In this document: positions 24,873-33,527 of the stretch, in pieces | Layout: each line of letters starts with the position of its first letter | How positions within the stretch are numbered: the stretch's first letter is position 1 | Assembly: GCA_943368345.1 (NCBI GenBank) | Contig: CALRKY020000011.1 | Coordinates: forward strand, 33,799 to 97,798 | Direction: 5' to 3' | Length of the DNA stretch: 64,000 nt | DNA from: JADCGM01 sp943368345 | Lineage (GTDB): Bacteria > Pseudomonadota > Alphaproteobacteria > Sphingomonadales > Sphingomonadaceae | The notes under the pieces: model-generated | Seen by the model: only the letters and a program-made list of their open reading frames with translations | The model's database searches: none | What the model was told of the DNA's origin: nothing | Made by a program: the position numbers and the translations under genes

Positions 24873-26002
24873 GCGGCAAGGATCGGTGCAAGGCCCCGGC
24901 GCGGCGCGGGCGGGACCGGGTCGGCATAACCCAGCCGGACCAGCATCTGCACCCGCCCCGGCGGCGCGACGCCCAGTTCCTGTTCAATCTTCGGGAGGAT
25001 CGCCGCCATTTCCGGATATTCCTGCAAGCCCTGGCTCATCGGTTGTACCGCCAGCCCTTCCCGGACCGCAAGCAGCGCCATATGCAGATAGGCGCGACCG
25101 GCCTCAATCTGGTCGGTCCGACTGTTGGTCGCCGTCGACAGCCAGGCAAAGGCCATTGAACTATCAGCCCACGGCTGGCCGGCGCTGCGGAACTGGCCAA
25201 AGGCGATGCTGTCGCGATCCAGGAATTTTTCGCGGGTGACCAGTCCAACAGCGTTGCCAATCTCGATCATCGTGCCCGACAGCAGCAGCCCGTCGCGGGC
25301 GGCAGCGATTTCCGCGTCACCGATCCGGGTGTTGACGACATTCTCGTGGTGTGGGGCAGGCGCATCGGTCTCGGCCAGAAAGGCTGTGGCGGTCAGCGCG
25401 CGCAACCGGTCGCGCTGGGCCGGATCGGCGCTGGCACCGGCTTTGACCAATGGCCGTTCCGCCGTCACCAGCGCGCTGAGGGCCGCCGCGGTTGGGGTCC
25501 GGGTGGCATCATAGACCGTCCGGTTGGTGCGGCGGGCCAACACATACCGGAACAGGGCATGGGGTTTCACGGCCGCATCCCGCACAAATCGCACCGTCCC
25601 AATCGGGCGGGAATCGAGCCGGGGTTGCGGTTCACCCTCCGGCCACAGGGTCGCTTCAGCCCGCCAGCCCTTCTCCGCCGCCGCGATGGCCAGCAGTTCC
25701 AGAAATGCGCCGCAACCGACGGTGATCTGCCGGTTGAACGGATCGGTCGCAGGTAACATCCGGGTTAGATCGGGCCGCAGGATCAGCTGGTCATCGCCGA
25801 CCAGCTGCACCAGCCACGGCTGCTTGTTGTGCGGATTGGGGGTCAGGATCGCATGCGCCAAGGCCCAGCGCCGGATGTCGGTCTCGCCCTTGCCCGGATC
25901 GCGCCAAGCCGCCGCCACATCCGGCCCGTCGGCACATCCCCCCAACAATGCCAAAACCGGCACCGCCGCCGTCATCCCCAACATCTCACGTCGCGTCGGC
26001 AT
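24869..26002 (-). CDS. Exported nitroreductase-family protein (Tat signal, lipobox)
   Basis: A 377-residue protein from the ATG at 26002, chosen because AAAGG lies six bases upstream; a longer start at 26020 lacks one. The N-terminus has a twin-arginine motif (TRREMLG) and a hydrophobic core ending LALLGGC, so Cys23 may be lipidated after Tat export of a folded FMN protein. HNKQPWLVQL is the FMN-binding nitroreductase motif, and the two-halved length resembles Acg-type proteins. Regulation by the co-translated MarR is likely. Cytosolic nitroreductases are common; an envelope-anchored one with its own MarR is less so. Substrate unknown. Confidence 0.8.
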   Translation of the reverse strand: MPTRREMLGMTAAVPVLALLGGCADGPDVAAAWRDPGKGETDIRRWALAHAILTPNPHNKQPWLVQLVGDDQLILRPDLTRMLPATDPFNRQITVGCGAFLELLAIAAAEKGWRAEATLWPEGEPQPRLDSRPIGTVRFVRDAAVKPHALFRYVLARRTNRTVYDATRTPTAAALSALVTAERPLVKAGASADPAQRDRLRALTATAFLAETDAPAPHHENVVNTRIGDAEIAAARDGLLLSGTMIEIGNAVGLVTREKFLDRDSIAFGQFRSAGQPWADSSMAFAWLSTATNSRTDQIEAGRAYLHMALLAVREGLAVQPMSQGLQEYPEMAAILPKIEQELGVAPPGRVQMLVRLGYADPVPPAPRRGLAPILAA

Positions 26003-26023
26003 GGCTGGCCTTTCATTCAATAA

Positions 26024-26041
26024 TAAACCGAATTTAGTTTA
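26024..26041. promoter_or_regulatory. Predicted MarR operator
   Basis: TAAAC-CGAATTTA-GTTTA forms an 18-bp inverted repeat 22 bp upstream of the nitroreductase start. An outer repeat ATTCAAT (26015-26021) and ATTGAAT (26044-26050) brackets it. The stretch is AT-rich in a GC-rich neighbourhood, consistent with a promoter and a MarR dimer site. Confidence 0.5.
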
Positions 26042-26098
26042 ACATTGAATTAGTGTCAAGATCAGGACCAGCCGGCAGTGGTTGACCGAACCCGTCGC

Positions 26099-26181
26099 CG
26101 CTCATCCCGAGCGAAGTCGAGGGACGCACGATCCTCGCCACCGGGACTGTGGGTCCTTCGACTTCGTTCAGGAAGAGCGGG
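26099..26181. repeat. REP-like dispersed repeat
   Basis: The first 30 bases (26099-26128) are identical to 54891-54920. Within the element GAAGTCGAGGGAC (26113-26125) pairs with GTCCTTCGACTTC (26153-26165) with one mismatch, so the unit can form a long hairpin. It lies in the gap between the acyl-CoA dehydrogenase stop (26216) and the divergent side of the nitroreductase promoter. Confidence 0.7.
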
Positions 26182-26215
26182 AAATGGCGCAGCTTCGAGT
26201 GACGCAGAATTGGCG

Positions 26216-27343
26216 TTAGGTGACCTTCAACCGCTCATATCGCCGCAGATGGTGATCGACCGAGCCGAACTGGCCTTCGATCATCGTGGCGCGTTTGAAA
26301 TAATGGCCGACCGCCAGCTCGTCGGTCATGCCCATGCCGCCGTGGATCTGGATGGCAGACTGGCCGACGAATTTGCAGGCCTTGCCGACGCGGGATTTGG
26401 CGGCTGACACGGCGGCCATGCGCTCTGCTGGGTCGGCATCGAGGTGAAGGGTCGCCATCAGGGTCATGCTGACCGACTGTTCAACCTCAAGGAACATGTC
26501 GACCATCCGGTGCTGGAGGACCTGAAATTCCGAAATCGCCTTGCCGAACTGCTTGCGCTGTTTGGCATAGTCCATTGTCTGGGCGTGGATTTGCCGGGTG
26601 ATACCGACGGCTTCCGAGCAAATGGCAGTGGTTGCTTCGTCGATGATCTGTTCGATCAGCGGCAGCGCGCCGCCTTCGGCCCCAACCAGTGCGTCGCTGG
26701 GGATGCTGGCGTTATCAAAGGTAATTTCCGATGCACGCCCACCGTCGATGGTCGGATAATCGCGGGTTGAAACGCCGCTGGTTGCCTTGTCGATCAGGAA
26801 CAGCGACACGCCGCCTGCCTCGGTCTGGCTGCCACCGGTGCGGGCAGTGACCAGCAGATGGGTGGCAAATGGTGCGTCGCGGACGACAGCCTTGTGCCCG
26901 TTCAGGACATAGCCGCTGCCCGATTTGGTCGCGGTGGTTTTCAGATTGGCCCAGTCATAGCGGCCCTGTGGTTCGGCATAGGCAAAGGCGATGATCACCT
27001 CTCCGGCGATGATGCCGCCAATCACATCGTCGCGCCCGCCGCTGTGTTTCAGGGCGCCGCCGCCGATCACCACGGTGGACAGATAGGGTTCAAGCACCAG
27101 CTTGCTGCCGAGTTCCTCCATCACAATCATATTGTCGACCACGCCGCCGCCAAGGCCGCCCTGACTTTCCGAAAAGGATGCGCCGAGGATGCCGAGTTCT
27201 TCGGCAAAGGCCTTCCACGTATCCGCCGACCAGCCGTCCTTGAGGCTGATCTTCATGCGGGTGTCATGGTCGTAGCGGTCCAGCAGGTAACGCTGCAACG
27301 TGTCGCGCAGCATGGTCTGGGTGTCGTTGAGGCTGAAGTCCAT
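26216..27343 (-). CDS. Acyl-CoA dehydrogenase, small subunit-like
   Basis: A 375-residue FAD enzyme of the acyl-CoA dehydrogenase family that forms the alpha-beta double bond of an acyl-CoA. The N-terminal helical domain, the central barrel and the C-terminal FAD-binding helices (YAKQRKQFGKAISEFQVLQ, IQIHGGMGMTDEL) are complete. It follows another dehydrogenase gene on the same strand after 134 bp. Such unequal adjacent pairs often form alpha2beta2 heterotetramers in branched or steroid side-chain degradation; whether this pair does is inference. Confidence 0.88.
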   Translation of the reverse strand: MDFSLNDTQTMLRDTLQRYLLDRYDHDTRMKISLKDGWSADTWKAFAEELGILGASFSESQGGLGGGVVDNMIVMEELGSKLVLEPYLSTVVIGGGALKHSGGRDDVIGGIIAGEVIIAFAYAEPQGRYDWANLKTTATKSGSGYVLNGHKAVVRDAPFATHLLVTARTGGSQTEAGGVSLFLIDKATSGVSTRDYPTIDGGRASEITFDNASIPSDALVGAEGGALPLIEQIIDEATTAICSEAVGITRQIHAQTMDYAKQRKQFGKAISEFQVLQHRMVDMFLEVEQSVSMTLMATLHLDADPAERMAAVSAAKSRVGKACKFVGQSAIQIHGGMGMTDELAVGHYFKRATMIEGQFGSVDHHLRRYERLKVT

Positions 27344-27349
27344 TTCATC

Positions 27350-27477
27350 TCCTTTCCCCCTCCCCTTGAGGGAGAGGGGTGGCGCGAAGCGCCGGGGTGA
27401 GGGGGCTCGGGCACTGTCCCCTCACCCCGCTCGCTTGGCAGCGAGTCGCCCTCTCCCTCACGGGGAGAGGGGACTGG
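27350..27477. repeat. Intergenic palindromic repeat between the dehydrogenase genes
   Basis: This gap is filled by a C/G-tract element with nested inverted repeats. GGGGTGAGGGG (27394-27404) pairs with CCCCTCACCCC (27418-27428), and flanking CCTCCCCTTGAGGGAGAGG and CCCTCTCCCTCACGGGGAGAGG are each self-complementary. It looks like a dispersed noncoding repeat, and on RNA would fold into a strong hairpin between two cotranscribed genes. Confidence 0.7.
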
Positions 27478-28686
27478 TTAAAGTCCCAGCACCATCTTGG
27501 CGATGATGTTGCGCTGGATTTCGTTCGACCCGCCGTAAATGCTGGTCTTGCGCATGTTGAGATAGCCGGTGGCGGCGCGCTCGGCATATTCGGGGACCAT
27601 CGGCGGCATGTTGTCGCCTTCTTCCGGAAAGCCCCGGAAATAGGGCGCGCCATAATGGCTGACGGCCTCCAGCACCAATTCAGTGATCCGCTGCTGGATT
27701 TCGGTGCCCTTGATCTTGAGGAGCGAAGATTCCGGCCCCGGACCCTTGCCCGACGATTCCGACGCCAAGGTGCGGAGTTCGGTATATTCCAGCGCAGTCA
27801 GGTCAATCTCCAGCTCGGCGACCTTGCGCTTGAAGAACGGGTTGGCGAGCAGCGGCTGGCCCTCGTCCAATTCAGTTGCTGCAATGGCGCGGATGCGCTC
27901 GATCCCACGCTTGGATCGGGCGACACCGGCAATACCGGTGCGTTCGTGCGCCAGCAGGAACTTGGCGCAGGTCCAGCCCTTGTTCTCGTGAAACACCCGG
28001 TTCTCAACCGGCACCTTGACGTTTTCCAACCAGACTTCGTTGACCTCATGCTCCCCGCCGAGCGTGATGATCGGGCGGACGGTCACACCGGGCGACTTCA
28101 TGTCGATCAGCAGGAAGGAAATGCCCTCCTGCGCCTTCGCAGTCGGGTCGGTGCGGACCAGGAAAAAGCCCCAGTCGGCGTGCTGGGCGAGCGTCGTCCA
28201 GGTTTTCTGGCCATTGACCAGATAATAGTCCTTGCCGTCCTCGGTAATCCGCTCCGCCTTGGTGCGGACACTGGCTAGGTCAGATCCCGACCCCGGTTCC
28301 GAATAGCCCTGACACCACCAGACATTGCCGGCGAGGATATCGGGAAGATGCTTCGCCTTCTGCTCCGGTGTTCCAAAGGTGTAGATGACCGGCGCGACCA
28401 TGTTGATGCCAAACGGCAACGGCGGAATGGTATCGGCGCGGGCATTTTCCTCGGACCAGATGAAGCGCTGCACCGAGGTCCAGCCCGGGCCGCCATATTC
28501 AACCGGCCAGGCGGGAGCCGACCAGCCCTTTTTGCCAAGGATTTTGTGCCAGGCGAGAAAATCTTCGCGCGACAGCTCGTCGCGGTCCATGTTCCCACCG
28601 GTCAGGTGCTGCGGGTAATTTTCGGCGATGAAGGCGCGAACCTCATCGCGGAACGCGATATCTTCAGCGCTGAACTGGACGTCCAT
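27478..28686 (-). CDS. Acyl-CoA dehydrogenase, large subunit-like
   Basis: A 402-residue acyl-CoA dehydrogenase. WPVEYGGPGWTSVQ, YSEPGSGSDLASVRTKA and VNGQKTWTTLAQHADW are the family's FAD and substrate segments. KFLLAHERTG supplies the Glu-Arg pair used as catalytic base in the FadE-like branch, whereas the neighbouring gene lacks that segment. The C-terminus IYGGSNEIQRNIIAKMVLGL is typical. GGAGGG precedes the start. A TGTTAG-N12-CTAACA repeat just upstream may be regulatory. Confidence 0.9.
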   Translation of the reverse strand: MDVQFSAEDIAFRDEVRAFIAENYPQHLTGGNMDRDELSREDFLAWHKILGKKGWSAPAWPVEYGGPGWTSVQRFIWSEENARADTIPPLPFGINMVAPVIYTFGTPEQKAKHLPDILAGNVWWCQGYSEPGSGSDLASVRTKAERITEDGKDYYLVNGQKTWTTLAQHADWGFFLVRTDPTAKAQEGISFLLIDMKSPGVTVRPIITLGGEHEVNEVWLENVKVPVENRVFHENKGWTCAKFLLAHERTGIAGVARSKRGIERIRAIAATELDEGQPLLANPFFKRKVAELEIDLTALEYTELRTLASESSGKGPGPESSLLKIKGTEIQQRITELVLEAVSHYGAPYFRGFPEEGDNMPPMVPEYAERAATGYLNMRKTSIYGGSNEIQRNIIAKMVLGL

Positions 28687-28698
28687 GACGACCCTCCT

Positions 28699-28722
28699 TG
28701 TTAGACTGATTGCGGCCTAACA
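28699..28722. promoter_or_regulatory. Inverted repeat upstream of the dehydrogenase pair
   Basis: TGTTAG (28699-28704) and CTAACA (28717-28722) form a 24-bp dyad with a 12-bp spacer, 13 bp upstream of the start codon. The symmetry and spacing fit a dimeric repressor such as a TetR-family protein, but no such gene is adjacent. Confidence 0.35.
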
Positions 28723-28780
28723 CCGGGCTTGCAGCGCCTGCAAGGCACGAAAAGGGGAGGCTGTCGAACCCGCCAGTTGT

Positions 28781-31700
28781 TCAAACCGACAGAGTTGCGC
28801 GGGCCTGCGCCCCCAGATGCGCCAGCATTGCGGTGGTGACATTGGTGCTCCTGGCCCGCTTGATCGTCCCGGCCAGCCGTTCCACCCGACCTTGGTTGGC
28901 GGCCAGCCACGCCTGAACAGCGGCGACCGGCCCGGTCCCCGAAGCCGCGATCCGGCGGATGAGGTCGAGCCGCAAATGCTCGAAATCGCGCGTTAGTCCG
29001 GCAACCAGCAGCCGCTCCCACGGATCGGCTGGATGCATCTGGGCCGCAGTCCCCTTTGCCCAATCCAGCCCGAGCGCTTCGCCGAGCAGGGCATAGGCAT
29101 CAACCGCCTCCCGCTCCGCCGCGCCCAAATCGGCGGCGAGCCGGGCCACGCCGACGGCACCGTCCTGCGCCTCCAGCCGGACCAGCATTTTGGCGATATC
29201 GTCCGGCGCCCCATTTTTCGCCAGTGTCTGGGCAAAGCGTTCGATTTGGGCGCGCGGTTCGGGACGAAGGATCGCATCGATCTGGTCAGCAATCCGCGCG
29301 ATACCAGCGTGCAGCCGGGCGATGACCGCAGACGGCGCGATCCCGGACTCATCGCCGCGCAGCAAATCGCCCATCTGGGTGCGCAGGCCTTCGATCGCGT
29401 GCCGGTGCAGATCGATCTGGACGGCGGCGGAGGCGGTGCTGGCGTCAATCGCCCGCCACAGGGTCCGCAGATCAAACAGTTCGCGCGCCGCGACAAAGGC
29501 CCCGGCAACCTGCGCCAGACTGGCCCCAAGCTCCTCCGCCAGTTCAAATGCCAGCGGGATACCGCCGCGATTGACAATCTGGTTGGCGAGTTTGGTGGCG
29601 ATCAGCTCCCGCCGCAGTCGGTGGCCGTCGATGCTGCCGACAAAGCGTTCAACCAGCGCATCGGGGAAGGCGGCATGCAGGTCGCCGATCAACACCGGAT
29701 CATCGACCAGGGCGGAGGCGACCAGTTCGTCCTTCAGCGCCATCTTGGTATAGGCGAGCAGCACCGCAAGTTCCGGACGCTCCAGTCCCTGGCCCGCCTG
29801 CATCCGCTGGATCAGGACGTCATCCCCCGGCAACCCCTCAACCGCACGGTTGAGCCGACCGGCCGCCTCGAGGGTCTGGATCACCCGCAGCTGTGACGGC
29901 AGGGCACTGGCACCGCCTGCCTCCGCGACGGACAGCGCCTGCGTCTGCATGATGTTGTCGCGCAGCACCAGCCGCTCGACCTCGTCGGTCATTTCCACCA
30001 GCAGGGCGTTTCGCTCGTCGAGCGTCAACGGCGTCGCGGCGAGCGCAATCTTGATGTTGACCTCATTGTCGGACGTATCGACGCCCGCCGAATTGTCGAT
30101 GAAATCGGTGTTGATCCGTCCGCCCCGACGGGCAAATTCAATGCGTCCTGCCTGGGTTGTGCCAAGATTGGCCCCCTCGCCAATCACCCGGACCCTGAGG
30201 TCAGCACCGTTGATTCGGATTGCATCATTGGCCCGGTCGCCGACATCGGCGTTCGATTCCGACGCCGCCTTCACATAGGTGCCGATACCGCCAAACCAGG
30301 CAAGATCGGCCTGCGCCCTCAGGATCGCCGTCATCAGGTCGGCGGGTGAGGCGCTGTCCACGGTGAGGCCAAGCATTGCCTGAACCTGCCCCGACAGCGG
30401 AATTGATTTCTGATCACGCGGGAAGATGCCACCGCCCGCCGACAGCAGCTTGGCATCATAGTCGGCCCAGCTTGATCTTGGCAGCACGAACAGGCGTTGC
30501 CGTTCCTTGAAGCTGCGGGCGGTATCGGGGTCCGGATCGAGGAAAATGTGGCGATGGTCAAAGGCCGCAACAAGTTTCAGCGACTCCGACAGCAACATGC
30601 CATTGCCGAACACGTCACCCGACATGTCACCAACACCGATCACCCGGACCGGGTCGCGCTGCACATCGACCCCAAGTTCGCGGAAATGGCGCTGGACCGA
30701 AACCCAGGCCCCCTTCGCGGTGATGCCCATCGCCTTGTGGTCATAGCCAAAGCGCCCGCCCGACGCGAAGGCATCACCCAGCCAGAATCCGTGCGCCTCC
30801 GAAATGGCATTGGCGATATCGGAGAAGGTCGCCGTGCCCTTGTCTGCCGCCACCACCAGATAGGGGTCAGGCGCATCATGGGCGCGCACCCCAAGCGGAG
30901 GAATGATCGAGCCGTCCGCCGCCAGATTGTCGGTGACCGACAAAAGGGCGCGAATGAAAATCCGGTAGCTTTCGGTGCCTTCCGCCAGCCAGGCATCGCG
31001 GTTCGCGGCACTCGGCAGCTGTTTGGGATAGAATCCGCCCTTGGCCCCAGTCGGCACGATCACGGCATTCTTAACCATCTGCGCCTTGACCAGCCCCAGC
31101 ACCTCGGTCCGGAAATCGTCGCGGCGGTCAGACCAGCGCAGCCCGCCACGCGCAATCGGTCCGCCGCGCAAGTGGATGCCCTCGACGCGCGGGGAATAGA
31201 CCCAGATTTCACGGTAGGGCACCGGCGGCGGCAGGTTGGGGACCTTGTGCGATTCAAACTTGAACGCCAGCGCCTCCGCCCCGCCGGGGGCATAGGCATT
31301 GGTGCGCAGCGTTGCGGTGATGACCGAGCGGTACAGGCGGAGAATACGATCATCATCAATGGCGGTGACCGCTGCGAGCCCGGTTTCGATCCGTTGCAAA
31401 ACGGCGTCGGCATCGACGGTTCCAGCGGGATCAAACCGCGCCTCAAACAGCGCTACAAGGTCAGCCGCAATGGCCGGATAGCGGCGGAGCGCATCAACGA
31501 CGGTCGCCAACCCATAAGTGACGCCGGTTTGGCGCAGATAGCGGAAATAGGCCCGCAGCAGCCCGACCGCACGGGCATCGAGGCCAGCCCCCATGACGAG
31601 GGCGTTGAACAGGTCATTTTCCTGCGCACCCGTCAAAACACTGCGGAGCGCTGGTTCGACGCGGGCTTCGAGCGCTGCAAGGTCCAGCGACGCGGATTCG

Positions 31701-33475
31701 GCGGCATCGAGCAGGAAGTCGTGGATATGCCCCAGCTTGCCGCCACCCAGGTCAAACGGGAATTCCTCGATAACCCGGAAGCCGAAATTCTCCAGCACCG
31801 GCACCGCCTCCGACAGGGCGATGATCGGCCCATTGCGGTAGATTTTGAGGCGTAACTGTCCCGGTGCGTCACCGTCGTAACGGTAGAGATTGACGTCCCG
31901 CGCCTTGGCATCGGGAAGCGCTGCCATCCGGAGAATATCATCCGCGGCATCGCCCGCAGTAAACTGCGCCTGATAGCTGGCTGAAAAGGCATGGCCGTAG
32001 CTGAGCGTCAGGCGGGCCGCGCGCTGCGCCCCCGACAGTTCGGCGAGAGCGGTTTCCAGACTGTCCCCCCAACCGCGCACCAACGCGGTCAGCCGCTGAT
32101 CCAGATCGGCCTCGTCCACGTCCGGAACGCTGCCGGGACGCGTGGTCAGGGTATAGTGGACCCGGGCCAGCCCTTCACCGCGCAATTCGACCTCATAGCC
32201 TGCCAGCTTGGCATCAAAGGCCCGCTCCAGCATCGCCCCGGCATTCTCCCGGATACCGCCGGTATAATCGTCGCGTGGAACATAAACGAGCGCCGACACG
32301 AACCTGCCAAAGGCGTCGCCACGGACAAACAGCTTCGGGCGCGGGCGGTCGAGCAGCGAGAGTAACCCCAGTGCAACTTCGCACAGCCGGTCAACGCCCA
32401 CCTGCAACAGCTCGTCCTTCGGCAGCGTGTCGAGGATGTGCGCCAACGCTTTCCCGGCGTGGCCGCTTGGGGCAAAGCCCAGCCGGTCGCTGACTTCGGC
32501 CACCTTGCGCCGCAGGATCGGGATTTCTCGCGGGGCCGCAACCAGCGCTTGGCTGGTATAAAGTCCAATGAACCGGTGCTCCCCAACTACCTGACCGGAG
32601 CGGTCAAAGCGTTTGACGCCGATATAGTCGAGCGCGGCGCGGCGGTGGACGGTCGACAGCGCACTGGCTTTGGTGACCAGCAACGGCTGCGGCCCGGCCA
32701 TGAACTGGCGCAACCCGTCCGGCAGGACCTCCATCGCATCCGCGCCTTGCCACAGCGCAAAATGCGGGTTGCGCAGCAGGCCAAGGCCGCGATCTCCCTC
32801 GGGCACGAACTGCGCATCGGCCTGAACGGCATCGAAGCTATAGGCATGATAACCGAGCAGCGTGAAATTGTCGGCGGCGAGCCATTCCAGAAAGGCCGCA
32901 GCCTCGCCAATTTCGTGCGGGGCCAGCGGTGGCGGATTGTCCCGCAAATCCTTGCCAGCCGCCTTCATCGCCGACAACATCGTCGGCCAGTCGGTCACCG
33001 CCGCGCGGACGTCGGCGAGCACGTGGGTCAATTGGTCGACCAGGTCCGCCCGCGCCCGGGCATTGGCGCGCGACAATTCGATGTAGATGAGCGACTCTCG
33101 GCGGTCGCCCGACCCGATGGCCGTCAGTCGGCCGTCCGCATCACGCGACACCACGGCGGTCGGGTGCAGCAACCGCTCGATCCGGAGGCCGGTTGCACCG
33201 ATGACGGCCGAGACCGAGTCGACCAGAAACGGCATGTCGTCATTCACGATGGCCAGCGCCATGATCCGGCGGCCGGGCGCACTGTCGAGGCTTTCCAGCC
33301 GGATCACCGGAGCGGACCCTGCCCGCACTGCCGCTGCGCCCCGGACGAACCCGGCGATGCGGCTGGAAATCTCGGCCGTCAGCCCGGTCATCTCTCCCGG
33401 CAGAGCACCGTCAAAGATCGCCTGCGCGAATTCATCCGGGCGTTCGCCCGAGGTCGCAACCGGGTTCGCCGACAT
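28781..33475 (-). CDS. gdhB: NAD-specific glutamate dehydrogenase, large (~180 kDa) type
   Basis: A 1564-residue enzyme converting glutamate to 2-oxoglutarate and ammonia, usually in the catabolic direction. It belongs to the giant GDH class, with a long N-terminal regulatory region bearing ACT-like repeats and a catalytic core in the second half. The core includes GPIARGGLRWSDRRDDFRTE, and near residue 810 the lysine-bearing TGAKGGFYPKQLP. The ATG at 33475 is preceded by GGAGG eight bases upstream, better than the frame's first ATG at 33502. It follows the PAS-like gene by 52 bp on the same strand, suggesting co-transcription. Confidence 0.95.
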   Translation of the reverse strand: MSANPVATSGERPDEFAQAIFDGALPGEMTGLTAEISSRIAGFVRGAAAVRAGSAPVIRLESLDSAPGRRIMALAIVNDDMPFLVDSVSAVIGATGLRIERLLHPTAVVSRDADGRLTAIGSGDRRESLIYIELSRANARARADLVDQLTHVLADVRAAVTDWPTMLSAMKAAGKDLRDNPPPLAPHEIGEAAAFLEWLAADNFTLLGYHAYSFDAVQADAQFVPEGDRGLGLLRNPHFALWQGADAMEVLPDGLRQFMAGPQPLLVTKASALSTVHRRAALDYIGVKRFDRSGQVVGEHRFIGLYTSQALVAAPREIPILRRKVAEVSDRLGFAPSGHAGKALAHILDTLPKDELLQVGVDRLCEVALGLLSLLDRPRPKLFVRGDAFGRFVSALVYVPRDDYTGGIRENAGAMLERAFDAKLAGYEVELRGEGLARVHYTLTTRPGSVPDVDEADLDQRLTALVRGWGDSLETALAELSGAQRAARLTLSYGHAFSASYQAQFTAGDAADDILRMAALPDAKARDVNLYRYDGDAPGQLRLKIYRNGPIIALSEAVPVLENFGFRVIEEFPFDLGGGKLGHIHDFLLDAAESASLDLAALEARVEPALRSVLTGAQENDLFNALVMGAGLDARAVGLLRAYFRYLRQTGVTYGLATVVDALRRYPAIAADLVALFEARFDPAGTVDADAVLQRIETGLAAVTAIDDDRILRLYRSVITATLRTNAYAPGGAEALAFKFESHKVPNLPPPVPYREIWVYSPRVEGIHLRGGPIARGGLRWSDRRDDFRTEVLGLVKAQMVKNAVIVPTGAKGGFYPKQLPSAANRDAWLAEGTESYRIFIRALLSVTDNLAADGSIIPPLGVRAHDAPDPYLVVAADKGTATFSDIANAISEAHGFWLGDAFASGGRFGYDHKAMGITAKGAWVSVQRHFRELGVDVQRDPVRVIGVGDMSGDVFGNGMLLSESLKLVAAFDHRHIFLDPDPDTARSFKERQRLFVLPRSSWADYDAKLLSAGGGIFPRDQKSIPLSGQVQAMLGLTVDSASPADLMTAILRAQADLAWFGGIGTYVKAASESNADVGDRANDAIRINGADLRVRVIGEGANLGTTQAGRIEFARRGGRINTDFIDNSAGVDTSDNEVNIKIALAATPLTLDERNALLVEMTDEVERLVLRDNIMQTQALSVAEAGGASALPSQLRVIQTLEAAGRLNRAVEGLPGDDVLIQRMQAGQGLERPELAVLLAYTKMALKDELVASALVDDPVLIGDLHAAFPDALVERFVGSIDGHRLRRELIATKLANQIVNRGGIPLAFELAEELGASLAQVAGAFVAARELFDLRTLWRAIDASTASAAVQIDLHRHAIEGLRTQMGDLLRGDESGIAPSAVIARLHAGIARIADQIDAILRPEPRAQIERFAQTLAKNGAPDDIAKMLVRLEAQDGAVGVARLAADLGAAEREAVDAYALLGEALGLDWAKGTAAQMHPADPWERLLVAGLTRDFEHLRLDLIRRIAASGTGPVAAVQAWLAANQGRVERLAGTIKRARSTNVTTAMLAHLGAQARATLSV

Positions 33476-33527
33476 GCGCCAAGCACCTCCGAAAATGCCC
33501 ATTTGATCTGGGCTGATTGACCTTGGC

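Noticed and set aside
30497..31855. 452-codon plus-strand frame
   Set aside because: Antisense to the glutamate dehydrogenase core; composition is that of a shadow frame.
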